47,150 nt of DNA, from positions 1-47,150 of the forward strand of contig NZ_VDFW01000044.1 in assembly GCF_006152065.1 (NCBI RefSeq), in the 5' to 3' direction. The first letter of the stretch is position 1, and each line of letters starts with the position of its first letter. The position numbers and the translations under genes are program-made. The stretch is from Amycolatopsis alkalitolerans (GTDB taxonomy: Bacteria > Actinomycetota > Actinomycetes > Mycobacteriales > Pseudonocardiaceae). Shown piece by piece: positions 8,022 through 16,327 of the stretch. The notes below the pieces were generated by a model, which was not told the origin of the DNA, made no database searches, and was given only the letters and a program-made list of their open reading frames with translations.

Positions 8022-9005
8022 TCAGGCCTCCCGCCGGTGGTACCCGTCGAGCGCGGACGGCGTGCTGGGCGCCGGCCGCAGCACGATCTCGCGGTCCATC
8101 CGCGAGCCGATCTCCCCGACCTGGCGCTCGATGGCCGTGGTCAGGTCCACCAGCCGGCCGAGTTCGGAGACCTGCGCCAGCGCGCCGAGCCGTTCCCCGG
8201 ACTCGGCGATCGCCTTGCGCCACTGCGAAACCTCACCCGCGACCTGGCTCAGCTGCTCCTGCACGCCGCCGGTCATCCCCTGGACACCGGCCGCGACGGC
8301 GCGCAGGTTCTCGTTGAGCCGCTGGAGTTCCGGTATGTCCATAGTGGATTGCCCGCCAGCGGGGTAACCGTTCTGCGCGAACCCCCGCAGCTCGATGGTG
8401 TCCGAGTCCAGCAGCATCCGTTGTTCGCGGGCGTGCACGAGGGACAGCAGCACATGGCAGACCACGCTGCTGGCGAGCGCGAACAGGGTCACGCCGAACG
8501 CGTCGCCGAGCGGCGGGATGACGTCGCGCACGAGCACGTCACGCAGGTCCGCGTACCCATTGGTGCTCGCGACCGCGGTGCCGAGCCCGCCGACGGCGCT
8601 GGACATTTCCGTTGCGGTACCGAGGAAACCAAGCGCGGGCAGCGACCACACGAGCGCGCGGACCGGCCCGTAGGGCGTCTCCGCCTTCGCCGCGTCGACG
8701 CCGGAATGACTGGCCAGCAGGAAACCGGCGACGTCGGCGCTCAGACCGGGATGGAGTTCCCGCGAACGAGCGGCGCGCGCCGCGATGACCCGCCGTTCGG
8801 CCGTCATCGACTGGCCGGCGATCGCGAACAGGGCCCACAGTACGACGGCCAGGACCGCCAGCGCGAGCGAGCCGGCCGCGCCACCGCGCCCGACGAGCTG
8901 CCCGACGACCGGGAAGATCGAGGTCAGCCCGGTGACGGCCAGCAGTGCCGTCACCGCCACCCCGAGTACGGCGGCGTACCAGAAGGTGCGTCCAGGTTTC
9001 GGCAT
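8022..9005 (-). CDS. MotA/TolQ/ExbB-like proton-channel family membrane protein
   Basis: This 327-residue protein has four predicted TM helices (about 8-31, 46-65, 117-140 and 168-190), in the MotA/ExbB arrangement of two plus two helices. The third, SLPALGFLGT, matches the ExbB/TolQ signature PxxGLLGT, with Thr130 in the pore position. The fourth carries LGDAFGVTLFALASS with Thr173. The C-terminal ~100 residues (about 225-305) are a predicted coiled coil and are probably cytoplasmic, like the long tail of Zorya ZorA. An AAGGAAAGGA site precedes the ATG. The adjacent ExbD-like gene completes an A/B pair. The organism has no outer membrane for TonB/Tol function, and no flagellar genes are present here. 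Ion conduction is inferred from family features only. Confidence 0.72.
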   Translation of the reverse strand: MPKPGRTFWYAAVLGVAVTALLAVTGLTSIFPVVGQLVGRGGAAGSLALAVLAVVLWALFAIAGQSMTAERRVIAARAARSRELHPGLSADVAGFLLASHSGVDAAKAETPYGPVRALVWSLPALGFLGTATEMSSAVGGLGTAVASTNGYADLRDVLVRDVIPPLGDAFGVTLFALASSVVCHVLLSLVHAREQRMLLDSDTIELRGFAQNGYPAGGQSTMDIPELQRLNENLRAVAAGVQGMTGGVQEQLSQVAGEVSQWRKAIAESGERLGALAQVSELGRLVDLTTAIERQVGEIGSRMDREIVLRPAPSTPSALDGYHRREA

Positions 9006-9066
9006 GTGCTTGAGTCCTTTCCTTGCCTGGAAAGATCCGGTGCGCGCCGATTAGATACACCCGGAC

Positions 9067-9080
9067 GGGGAGGGTTCCCC
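9067..9080. other. Small hairpin in the 99-bp gap upstream of the MotA/ExbB-like gene
   Basis: GGGGA and TCCCC form a 5-bp stem with a 4-nt loop, shortly after the trypsin-FHA stop codon. It may reduce read-through or reset expression between the protease and membrane modules. No clear promoter hexamers could be assigned in this gap. Confidence 0.3.
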
Positions 9081-9104
9081 TACTCGCGAGTTAGCCGGTA
9101 AATG

Positions 9105-10076
9105 TCACTCGTTCGGCCCAGGGGCGGGCACGCTGTGCAGTTCGTCGACATATTCGAGCTCCCACAAGCGTTGCCGGTGATCCGCGGTCAGCCCGGCCCG
9201 GACGCAGATGACGTCACCGGGCCGCAGGCGGGTGGTTTCGGAAAGCGTTTCCAGCTCGCCGCCGACGCGCAGCAGGGTCCCGTTCCGCGAGCCGAGATCG
9301 CGCACCGTCCAGCGCCCCGACTCCGGATCCCGTTCCAGCGCACAGTGGTTGCGGCTGATCCACCGCTCGTCCGCCGAGCCGAGCGGGATGTCGGGCAGCC
9401 GCCCAGGGCCGGGCCTGCCGACCGTCAGCGTCGCGTGCACCACGCACTCGCCGGAGAGCGGGACGATCGACACCGTCCCGGATGGACCCCGCACCCGCAG
9501 GTACTCGGTCACCCGCGGATCCGGCAGGTCCGGGACGCAGCCCCGGAGCGTCGCACCGGCGATGCCGAACCCCGTGCGGACACCGGCCGTGGTGTCGGCG
9601 ATCGCGACGATCCCGATGACCGCCCGCAGCCGGGTGTCCCAGACCGGCGCGCCGCTGAACCCCCGTTGCAGCGCGAGACCCCGGTCGCTCGCCGCCTCCA
9701 GTTGCAGGCCGTGCCCGGCCTGACCGACGACCCGGCCCTCCGTCCACACGCCGTCCGGATGTCCGGCGGGGTAACCGAAACAGCGGAACTCGTGCCCGGC
9801 GCTCGCGAGCCCGTCACACAGCGGCGGCGCGCTGAACGGCAGTGCCCCGGCCGGTTTCACCACGGCTAGGTCCTCGCCGCGCGGCCGCCAGCTCACGAGC
9901 TCGGCTTCGACGCTCAAACCGGGACGGGCCAGCGGGAACTCCACCCGGAACGCGCGGCCGGGTTCGTCGCGCGCGAGCACATGGGCGCAGGTGAGCACGT
10001 GCCCGCCGGCGCGGGTACCGGCGCCGAGGAGCCGGCCGTCCGTCGTCGTGATCCGCACCTGCGCCGAGTCCACCAT
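9105..10076 (-). CDS. Trypsin-like serine protease with C-terminal FHA domain
   Basis: This 323-residue protein has no signal peptide or TM, so it is predicted to be cytoplasmic. Residues 5-185 are a chymotrypsin-fold protease with an intact triad: His32 in LTCAHVL, Asp69 in EDLAVVK and Ser141 in GFSGAPVWD. Residues 215-305 are an FHA domain with the phosphothreonine-binding residues GR (220-221), SRNH (241-244) and DLGSRNGT (260-267). FHA domains bind phosphothreonine, so a Ser/Thr kinase in the same block is a natural upstream regulator. It follows the subtilisin-fold gene by 39 bp and precedes the membrane pair by 99 bp. The proteolytic target is unknown. Confidence 0.88.
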   Translation of the reverse strand: MVDSAQVRITTTDGRLLGAGTRAGGHVLTCAHVLARDEPGRAFRVEFPLARPGLSVEAELVSWRPRGEDLAVVKPAGALPFSAPPLCDGLASAGHEFRCFGYPAGHPDGVWTEGRVVGQAGHGLQLEAASDRGLALQRGFSGAPVWDTRLRAVIGIVAIADTTAGVRTGFGIAGATLRGCVPDLPDPRVTEYLRVRGPSGTVSIVPLSGECVVHATLTVGRPGPGRLPDIPLGSADERWISRNHCALERDPESGRWTVRDLGSRNGTLLRVGGELETLSETTRLRPGDVICVRAGLTADHRQRLWELEYVDELHSVPAPGPNE

Positions 10077-10115
10077 TCCGGCCAGTATCTCAGGCCGGAC
10101 GAGATGGTCCCCTGG

Positions 10116-11036
10116 TCAGTCCGTCCCGGGCGGTGTGTCCAGCGTGTACAGGAGGCGGTTCGGGGTGCCGTCCGGTACGCCCGTCAGCGCGTTCGTCGTC
10201 GCGTCGCCGACGAGCGCCTGCGAAACCTGGGCCGGGTTCGCGTCCGGATGCTGGGCGCGGTAGAGCGCGGCGGCGCCCGCGACGAAGGCGGCGGCCATCG
10301 AGGCACCGGAGGCGGAGCCGTTGGCGGTCGGAACGTCCACGCCGGGCGCGAAAAGGTCCACGCCGGCCCCGAAGTTCGACTTGGGCGCGATCGCGTCGTG
10401 GATATCCGTGGCGCCGACGGTGAGCACGTCGGGCACCCGCGCCGGCGAGACGGTACTGACGTCCGCGGCGGACCAGCCGGCGGGTACGGCCACCGGCATC
10501 ACCGCGGCGAGTGCCTTCACCGCGTTGTCGAGCTGGACGTTGCCGGGTCCGCCGATGCCGAGTACGGCGACGGCCGGCTGTTTCGCGTTCTGGGTGACCC
10601 AGCCGATCCCGGCGATGATGTTCACCAGGTTCCCGTTCCCGCCGTCGTCGAGCACCTTGACCGGCACGATGTGCACCTTCTTGGCCACACCGAAGTCCCG
10701 GCCGCCGAGGATGCTCGCCAAGTGCGTGCCGTCGCCGTTGCCGTCGCTCGTGTCCGTGGTGCCGTCGACGAAGTTCTGTCCCGGTTCGACCCGGCCCTCG
10801 AACTCCGGCTGCTTCGCGTCCACCCCGGTGTCGATGACGTACGCGGTGACCGTGTCCGCGGTGGTGTCGTAGTGATACGAGTGATCGGCGGCGAGGCCGC
10901 GCTGGTCGACGCGGTCGAGGCCCCAGCTCGGCGGGTTCTCCTGGGCGGCGGGATCCGCCAGCGCCGGAACGGCCGCGGTCATGGCCGCGGCGGTGAGCAG
11001 TATCGAGATCGCGGTGCGTGCCGGAAAGTTGATCAC
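10116..11036 (-). CDS. Exported S8 (subtilisin-fold) protein, probably a pseudoprotease
   Basis: This 306-residue protein has an N-terminal signal peptide (about 1-28, cleaved after ALA) and an S8A peptidase fold over the rest. Asp69 (AYVIDTGVD) and Ser246 (SGASMAAAFVAG) of the triad remain. The catalytic His position reads Asp102 (NGDGTH instead of NGHGTH), and the oxyanion Asn reads Trp188 (PAGW instead of AAGN). These two changes predict loss of peptidase activity with retention of the fold. The short form lacks the N-terminal inhibitor prodomain of most secreted subtilases. The GTG at 11036 is used. It is the first gene of the block, 55 bp after recG. It could act as a peptide- or protein-binding sensor. 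Confidence 0.82.
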   Translation of the reverse strand: MINFPARTAISILLTAAAMTAAVPALADPAAQENPPSWGLDRVDQRGLAADHSYHYDTTADTVTAYVIDTGVDAKQPEFEGRVEPGQNFVDGTTDTSDGNGDGTHLASILGGRDFGVAKKVHIVPVKVLDDGGNGNLVNIIAGIGWVTQNAKQPAVAVLGIGGPGNVQLDNAVKALAAVMPVAVPAGWSAADVSTVSPARVPDVLTVGATDIHDAIAPKSNFGAGVDLFAPGVDVPTANGSASGASMAAAFVAGAAALYRAQHPDANPAQVSQALVGDATTNALTGVPDGTPNRLLYTLDTPPGTD

Positions 11037-11091
11037 ACAGGCAGGGTCGCCCCGTCACTCGTACCGGGCAACCGCAGTGCCACTATCGAGT

Positions 11092-13245
11092 TCAGGACTT
11101 CTCCAGGTATTCGACCCGATCGTCGTCGACCACGGAGGACACCAGCCGCGCGAGCCCCGGATGGGCCGCCAGCGACGGATCGTCCGCCACGATCTCCTGC
11201 GCGCGCGACCGCGCCTCGGCGATCGTGTCCTCGTCCCGCAGCAAGGAAAGCAGCTTGAGGCTGGAGCGTTTGCCGGACTGCGCCGCGCCCAGGATGTCGC
11301 CTTCGCGGCGCAGTTCGAGGTCCAACCGCGACAGTTCGAAACCGTCCGTTGTGGACTCGACGGCCGCGAGCCGTTCCCGGGTGGACGTACCGTCGATCGC
11401 TTCGGTGACCAGCAGGCACAGGCCCGGCACGTCGCCGCGCCCGACGCGGCCGCGCAACTGGTGCAGCTGGCTGACGCCGAACCGGTCCGCGTCCATGATC
11501 ACCATCGCGGTCGCGTTCGGCACGTTCACGCCGACTTCGATCACCGTCGTCGCGACGAGCACGTCGAGCTTGCCCGCGGCGAAGGCCCGCATCACGGCGT
11601 CCTTCTCGTCCGCCGCCAGCCGCCCGTGCAGGACGCCGACGCCGAGGCCTTCGAGTGGCCCGGCTTCGAGTTCGGCCGCGACGTCCAGCACGGCCAGCGG
11701 GGGCCGCTTGTCGCTCTTGTCGGACGGCGGTTCGTCGCCGATCCGCGGGCACACCACATACGCCTGGTGCCCCTTCTCGGCCTCCTCGCGCACCCGCTGC
11801 CACACCCTGTCCAGCCAGGCGGGCTTCTCCGCGACCGGCACGACCGTCGTGGAGATCGGCGAACGGCCGACCGGCATGACACGCAGCGCCGAGGTTTCGA
11901 GATCGCCGTAGACGGTCATCGCGACCGTGCGCGGGATCGGCGTCGCCGTCATCACCAGCACGTGCGGGCTCGTGCCGTCCGCGCCGCGGGTGCGCAGCGC
12001 GTCGCGCTGCTCGACGCCGAAGCGGTGCTGTTCGTCCACCACGACGAACCCGAGATCCGCGAACGACACCGTGTCCTGGATCAGCGCGTGGGTGCCGACG
12101 ACGATGCCCGCCGCGCCGCTCGCGGCGTCCAGCAAGGCCTGCTTGCGTTCCTTTGCCGAGAGCGAGCCGGTCAGCAACGTCACCCTCGTCGCGTCCTCGG
12201 CCGCGCCAAGCTCCCCTGCCTGCCCCAGCTCACCGAGCATCTCGCGCAGGGAGCGCGCGTGCTGCGCGGCGAGGACCTCGGTCGGCGCGAGCATCGCGGC
12301 CTGCCGCCCGGCATCGACCACCTGCAGCATCGCGCGCAGCGCCACGACGGTCTTGCCGCTGCCGACTTCGCCCTGCAGCAGCCGGTTCATCGGATGCTCG
12401 CCGGAGAGGTCGGTGGCGATGTGTTCGCCGACCACGCGCTGCCCGCTGGTGAGATCGAAGGGCAGGCGTCTGTCGAACGATTCGAGGATCCCGCCCTGCT
12501 TGGGCGGGCATGCTGGCGCGGGGCGGGACACGGTGGAGAACCGGCGCTGCGCGAAGATCAGCTGGATCGCCATCGCCTCGTCCCATTTGAGCCGGCGCTC
12601 GGCCGTCTCGCGGGCGGCGTGGTCCTTGGGACGGTGGATGTTGTGCAGCGCGTCGAACAGATCGATGAACCCGTTGCGGCGCAACAGCTCCTGCGGCATC
12701 GGGTCCGGTTCGCGTTCGAGCGTGTCCAGCACCTGGCGCACGCAGCGCGCGATCGACCAGGACGGGACGCCCTGCGCGGCCGGGTACACCGGGATGATCG
12801 CACCGAGGAAATCGTCCATTGTTGAGTCGTCGGAGGAATCGAGCATCTGGTACTCGGGGTTCGCGAGCTGCAGCTTGTTGCGGAACGCGGTGACCTTGCC
12901 CGCGAACAGCCCGGTCTTGCCGAGCCGCAGCTCCCGCTCGCGCTGGTGGGCGTTGCCGAAGAAGGCGCACTCCAGCCTGCGATGCCCGTCGGTGATCGTC
13001 ATCTCGAGGATCCAGCCGGGCTTGTTGCGCATCCGGCGCTTGTTGACCTTCTCGATCCGCGCCAGCACCGTCGCGTGCTCACCGATCTCCAGGCCCGCGA
13101 TGTCGGTCAGCTCGCCGCGCTCGGCGTAGCGGCGCGGGTAGTGGCGCAGGAGGTCCCCGACGGTGTGGATGTCGAGCGCCTCACCCAGCGCCGTGGCCGT
13201 CTTGCGGCCCAGCAGTGAGGTCAGCTTGTCGCTCAGGACTGTCAT
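11092..13245 (-). CDS. recG: ATP-dependent DNA helicase RecG
   Basis: This 717-residue superfamily 2 helicase regresses stalled replication forks and branch-migrates Holliday junctions. An N-terminal wedge/OB domain (through about residue 200) is followed by Walker A GEVGSGKT, the DEQH box in VVDEQHRFG, motif III VMTATPIPRT and C-terminal QLRGRVGRG, all characteristic of RecG. The length is typical. It begins 3 nt after the DAK2-kinase stop codon, a frequent actinobacterial pairing, so the two are cotranscribed. The accessory block starts only 55 bp downstream on the same strand, and read-through into it is possible. Confidence 0.97.
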   Translation of the reverse strand: MTVLSDKLTSLLGRKTATALGEALDIHTVGDLLRHYPRRYAERGELTDIAGLEIGEHATVLARIEKVNKRRMRNKPGWILEMTITDGHRRLECAFFGNAHQRERELRLGKTGLFAGKVTAFRNKLQLANPEYQMLDSSDDSTMDDFLGAIIPVYPAAQGVPSWSIARCVRQVLDTLEREPDPMPQELLRRNGFIDLFDALHNIHRPKDHAARETAERRLKWDEAMAIQLIFAQRRFSTVSRPAPACPPKQGGILESFDRRLPFDLTSGQRVVGEHIATDLSGEHPMNRLLQGEVGSGKTVVALRAMLQVVDAGRQAAMLAPTEVLAAQHARSLREMLGELGQAGELGAAEDATRVTLLTGSLSAKERKQALLDAASGAAGIVVGTHALIQDTVSFADLGFVVVDEQHRFGVEQRDALRTRGADGTSPHVLVMTATPIPRTVAMTVYGDLETSALRVMPVGRSPISTTVVPVAEKPAWLDRVWQRVREEAEKGHQAYVVCPRIGDEPPSDKSDKRPPLAVLDVAAELEAGPLEGLGVGVLHGRLAADEKDAVMRAFAAGKLDVLVATTVIEVGVNVPNATAMVIMDADRFGVSQLHQLRGRVGRGDVPGLCLLVTEAIDGTSTRERLAAVESTTDGFELSRLDLELRREGDILGAAQSGKRSSLKLLSLLRDEDTIAEARSRAQEIVADDPSLAAHPGLARLVSSVVDDDRVEYLEKS

Positions 13246-13248
13246 TTC

Positions 13249-14829
13249 CTACTCCACGCCGATCAAGAGCACGGCCTCGGTCTGGCCCCCGGGGTAGCTC
13301 ACGAACTCCACCTCCGGCCGTTCCTCGCGCAGCCGGTCGGCCAGCTCCCGCGCCACCCCCTCGGGCGCCGCGGCGCCGGTCAGCACCGTGACCAGCTCGC
13401 CGCCGACGGCCAGCATGCGCCGGAGCACGGTCAGCGCCGCGGTCACCAGGTTCCGCTCCGACAACGGCTCCACCAGCACGACCTCGCCGTCGACGAACCC
13501 GATGAGATCGCCGGCCTGGGCCAGTCCCACCCAGGTTATCGACTCCTCTTCGGCGACCACGAGCTCGCCACGCCGGGTCGCGGCGGCAGCCTCGGCCATG
13601 GCCACGACGTCGTCGTTCACGCGGCGTGCCGGATCGTGCACGGCGAGTGCGGCCAGGACCTGGACCGGGGAGGCGCACGGGATCACGACCACCTCGCGGT
13701 CGCCGATCATCGCGTGCCCGGCTGCCTCGTCCGCTGCCTCGGTGAGCAGCGGATCCCCGGCAAGGATCGTGATATGCGCCACGGCGCGCTCAGTGACGAG
13801 GCCGAGCATCTCCTCGACGCTGGGCTTCGTGCCCTGCGGCACCGCGAGGACCGCGACACCCTCCTCGCTGAGCAGCCCCGCGAAGTCGTCGCCGCGAACG
13901 AGAGCGACGACGGTGCGATCCGGCCCTGTCGGCGGCTCCAGCGGGGTGGGCGTGACCAGCGGCTCCACCCGGATCCGCCGGGGGCGGCCCAGCGCGAGCC
14001 CGGCCTCGATGGCGGCACCGATGTCAGCACAGTGCACGTGGACGGCGTACCCGCCGGCGCCGTCGCCCGCGACCGTGACGCTGTCGCCCAGCCCGCTCAG
14101 CGCCCGGCGGAAGCCCGGCAGATCCGGTTCGGTGACGTCTTCCAGCAGATACATGACCTCCCACGCGTACGGCGCGGGCGCGGCCGTCGAGGCGTGCGTG
14201 TGCGCTTCGCAGGAGTGGACCAGTTCGGTCGCCGTACCTGTGACGACACCGGCGAGAGCGTCGAGGACCGCGACGAGCCCGCGCCCGCCAGCGTCCACGA
14301 CACCCGCGCTGGCGAGGACCGGCAACTGCTGCGGTGTCTGCTCGAGCGCGGCCGAAGCGGCCTTCGCGGCTGTCGAGACCACGTCCTCCAGCGAGCCGCC
14401 CGTCGCCGCCTTCGCCGCGGCGTGCAGGACGGTGAGCATCGTGCCCGCGACCGGCCTCGACACGGCTTCGGTGGCGACACGGTCCGCGTGCACGAGGGCC
14501 TTGACCAGGTCAGCGCCGTCGAGTTCGGGGGCATGCGCGGCGGACTCGGCGAGACCGCGCAAGACCTGCGAAAGAATGACGCCCGAGTTGCCGCGCGCGC
14601 TGCGGACGGCCCCCGTCGCGAGCAGGCCGAGCGCCTGGCCGGCGCCGGTGATGTCGGTGTCGGCGAGCGCGTCGCGGGCGCCGGTCATCGTGTGCAGGAG
14701 GTTGGACCCGGTGTCCGCGTCGGCCACGGGGTAGACGTTGATGCCGTTGATCGCGGGCCGCAGCACGTCGAGACTGTGCACGCACGCCGAGGCCCAGGCC
14801 ACGACCGCCGCCTCGTCCAGCACCCGCAC
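13249..14829 (-). CDS. DAK2-domain (FakA/YloV-like) kinase
   Basis: This 526-residue protein has an N-terminal DAK2 ATP-binding domain (INVYPVADADTGSNLLHTM; NSGVILSQVLRG) and a C-terminal region of the FakA/YloV type. FakA homologues phosphorylate fatty acids bound by DegV-like FakB proteins; no FakB gene is visible here, so substrate assignment is by family only. Asp residues in the DADTGSN motif would coordinate Mg-ATP. It starts with GTG at 14829, preceded by GGAGG. It is the first gene of a unit with recG and is divergent from rpmB. Confidence 0.88.
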   Translation of the reverse strand: MRVLDEAAVVAWASACVHSLDVLRPAINGINVYPVADADTGSNLLHTMTGARDALADTDITGAGQALGLLATGAVRSARGNSGVILSQVLRGLAESAAHAPELDGADLVKALVHADRVATEAVSRPVAGTMLTVLHAAAKAATGGSLEDVVSTAAKAASAALEQTPQQLPVLASAGVVDAGGRGLVAVLDALAGVVTGTATELVHSCEAHTHASTAAPAPYAWEVMYLLEDVTEPDLPGFRRALSGLGDSVTVAGDGAGGYAVHVHCADIGAAIEAGLALGRPRRIRVEPLVTPTPLEPPTGPDRTVVALVRGDDFAGLLSEEGVAVLAVPQGTKPSVEEMLGLVTERAVAHITILAGDPLLTEAADEAAGHAMIGDREVVVIPCASPVQVLAALAVHDPARRVNDDVVAMAEAAAATRRGELVVAEEESITWVGLAQAGDLIGFVDGEVVLVEPLSERNLVTAALTVLRRMLAVGGELVTVLTGAAAPEGVARELADRLREERPEVEFVSYPGGQTEAVLLIGVE

Positions 14830-14897
14830 TCGCGGACCTCCTCACCGGGTTTCTGGCAGCGTATCGACCCGCGCGCGGGGTGAGCGCGGACAGTCGT

Positions 14898-14903
14898 TAC
14901 TAT
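14898..14903 (+). promoter_or_regulatory. Candidate -10 element of rpmB
   Basis: TACTAT fits the actinobacterial -10 consensus TANNNT and lies about 63 bp upstream of the rpmB ATG, in the gap between divergent genes. No convincing -35 hexamer is evident. Confidence 0.45.
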
Positions 14904-14965
14904 GGACGAGTTGCCCGGCCCCGCTGGGTGTGATGTGTCTTCCCTGATCGTCAAAGGAGTTCGAC

Positions 14966-15157
14966 GTGGCTGCCGTGTGCGACGTCTGTGGCAAGGGACC
15001 GGGCTTCGGCAAGGCGGTCTCGCACTCCCACCGGCGTACCAACCGCCGCTGGAACCCGAACATCCAGACCGTGCACGCCAAGATCGGTCTGTCCCAGCGT
15101 AAGCGCCTGAACGTGTGCACCTCGTGCCTCAAGGCAGGCAAGGTCGTCCGCGGCTAG
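14966..15157 (+). CDS. rpmB: 50S ribosomal protein L28, zinc-binding (C+) form
   Basis: This 63-residue basic protein of the large ribosomal subunit begins [15 protein letters not shown] and carries two CxxC pairs (Cys5/Cys8 and a C-terminal CTSC), so it is the zinc-containing paralogue. Actinobacteria often also encode a cysteine-less L28 expressed under zinc starvation; none is in this window. An AAAGGAG site lies shortly before the ATG. It is monocistronic, followed by a strong terminator. Confidence 0.97.
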   Translation: MAAVCDVCGKGPGFGKAVSHSHRRTNRRWNPNIQTVHAKIGLSQRKRLNVCTSCLKAGKVVRG

Positions 15158-15173
15158 TTCCGTAGCTTTCCCA

Positions 15174-15206
15174 GGCCCGGGCGGACTCCAGTCCCCCGGG
15201 CCTTTT
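15174..15206 (+). terminator. Rho-independent terminator of rpmB
   Basis: GGCCCGGG-rich left arm pairs with CCCCCGGGCC on the right, followed by TTTT, 16 bp after the rpmB stop codon. One base is bulged in the lower stem. Confidence 0.8.
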
Positions 15207-15230
15207 GGTGTCTCCGGGCACCGCCCGAGT

Positions 15231-15287
15231 GCCGTGAGGGACCCCCTCATGCCCTTATGTGCCGTGAGGGGCCCCCTCACGGCACAT
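15231..15287. repeat. 57-bp palindromic repeat, left copy
   Basis: This element consists of a half site (GTGAGGGACCCCCTCA) followed by a perfect inverted repeat at 15257-15287 with 15-bp arms around one central base (arms contain GTGCCGTGAGGGG). A copy identical at 53 of 57 positions lies at 16328-16384 in the same orientation. The two copies bracket the next gene. Confidence 0.85.
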
Positions 15288-15297
15288 CTCCTGGCGC

Positions 15298-16248
15298 TCA
15301 GGAGATGTGCACGCTGGGGCGCGGACGAGCCGCAGCAGCCCGGTAGGCCGCCTTGACCTCGGCGAGCACACCCTCCGGATCACGCTCGAGGCGGGACGGA
15401 AGTGTCTGAACCACGGCGATACCGGCTCCGGCGTACCGCGTATTCCGATCGAGAGTTCGCGCGTAGCCATCGTGGAAGTAATGGAATTCCGTTGAGTCGA
15501 TCTCCCAGGCGAGGGCGACATCGTCCCACCAAGCATCCGGGCAACCGACGTAGCGGCCAGTCTCATTGAAGACATTCACGTTCCAGTGCGTGGGCGGAAC
15601 GTCCAGCCCTTCGCTCAACACCCGCGAGTGTGCCTCAGCGATCGACCGAAGGCACTCCACCTCGTTCAGGATTCGACGGGGAAGAGCCGTGCCACGTTTT
15701 GTTCCGGCATCCAGCTCGGCGAGCAGTACCTGTGGCGTGCATCGTCCTCGTTGGATCGCTTCGATCAGCAGTTTGGTGACCGCATCGGCAACCCGGAGCC
15801 GGCGGGCAGCATCAGTAGTGGCACGGACCAGCGGCGCTAACGGCACCCCATCGCGGACAACCGGACGCGGAAGCATCCGCGTGCGCTCGACGACCAGGAA
15901 TTCGCTGCTCAACCGTTTGTGATCGTGCGGTATCAGCAGGTGAACGCAGTCGAGGCTCGGGATCTCGCTGCGCCGCAGCCCGTGCCGCAAGCATGCGTGA
16001 GGTCCGGTGACAATGGCGGACGGGCCGCCGTAGATGAGCGCGGCCGCGATGCGCTGATCATGCGTCGGTTTGCCGTTCTCGAGCAGGATGACTCCGGGTA
16101 ACAGTCGTTGCCATGGACCGCCAGGAAGGCAGCGGCGCCAGATTGCCTTGCTGTTCATCCCGAGGGACTCGAGCGTGGCGGCTTTGACTACATCTGCGAT
16201 GTTGGGCTTGGCTGACGCCGGTAACCGGGTTGTCCATTTGTCCCCCAT
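15298..16248 (-). CDS. AbiEi-like N-terminal domain / DUF559-like nuclease-fold protein
   Basis: This protein of about 316 residues has no signal peptide or TM. The N-terminal half resembles the winged-helix domain of AbiEi-type antitoxins (WQRLLPGVILLENG followed by QRIAAALIYGGPSAIVTG). The C-terminal half has an arrangement seen in Vsr/DUF559-like restriction-endonuclease folds (PDAWWDDVALAWEIDSTEFH, with Asp, Glu and Asp spaced as in a metal site). Such two-part proteins are common in actinobacterial accessory DNA and are mostly uncharacterised. The ATG at 16248 is chosen; an earlier in-frame ATG at 16290 is possible, and starts further upstream would run into the repeat. No partner toxin gene is adjacent. 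The repeats on both sides suggest a mobile cassette. Confidence 0.6.
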   Translation of the reverse strand: MGDKWTTRLPASAKPNIADVVKAATLESLGMNSKAIWRRCLPGGPWQRLLPGVILLENGKPTHDQRIAAALIYGGPSAIVTGPHACLRHGLRRSEIPSLDCVHLLIPHDHKRLSSEFLVVERTRMLPRPVVRDGVPLAPLVRATTDAARRLRVADAVTKLLIEAIQRGRCTPQVLLAELDAGTKRGTALPRRILNEVECLRSIAEAHSRVLSEGLDVPPTHWNVNVFNETGRYVGCPDAWWDDVALAWEIDSTEFHYFHDGYARTLDRNTRYAGAGIAVVQTLPSRLERDPEGVLAEVKAAYRAAAARPRPSVHIS

Positions 16249-16327
16249 GCGCCCATCGTCGCAATTGCTTCGCGACTTTTCGACCCGCATCTCTCGCGCC
16301 TGTGGATAACCCCAGTTATCCACAGGC

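Noticed and set aside
7126..9005. Flagellar stator or TonB/Tol system
   Set aside because: No flagellar, TonB, TolA or Pal genes are nearby, and the B-type protein has Ig-like domains and a second TM instead of a peptidoglycan-binding domain.
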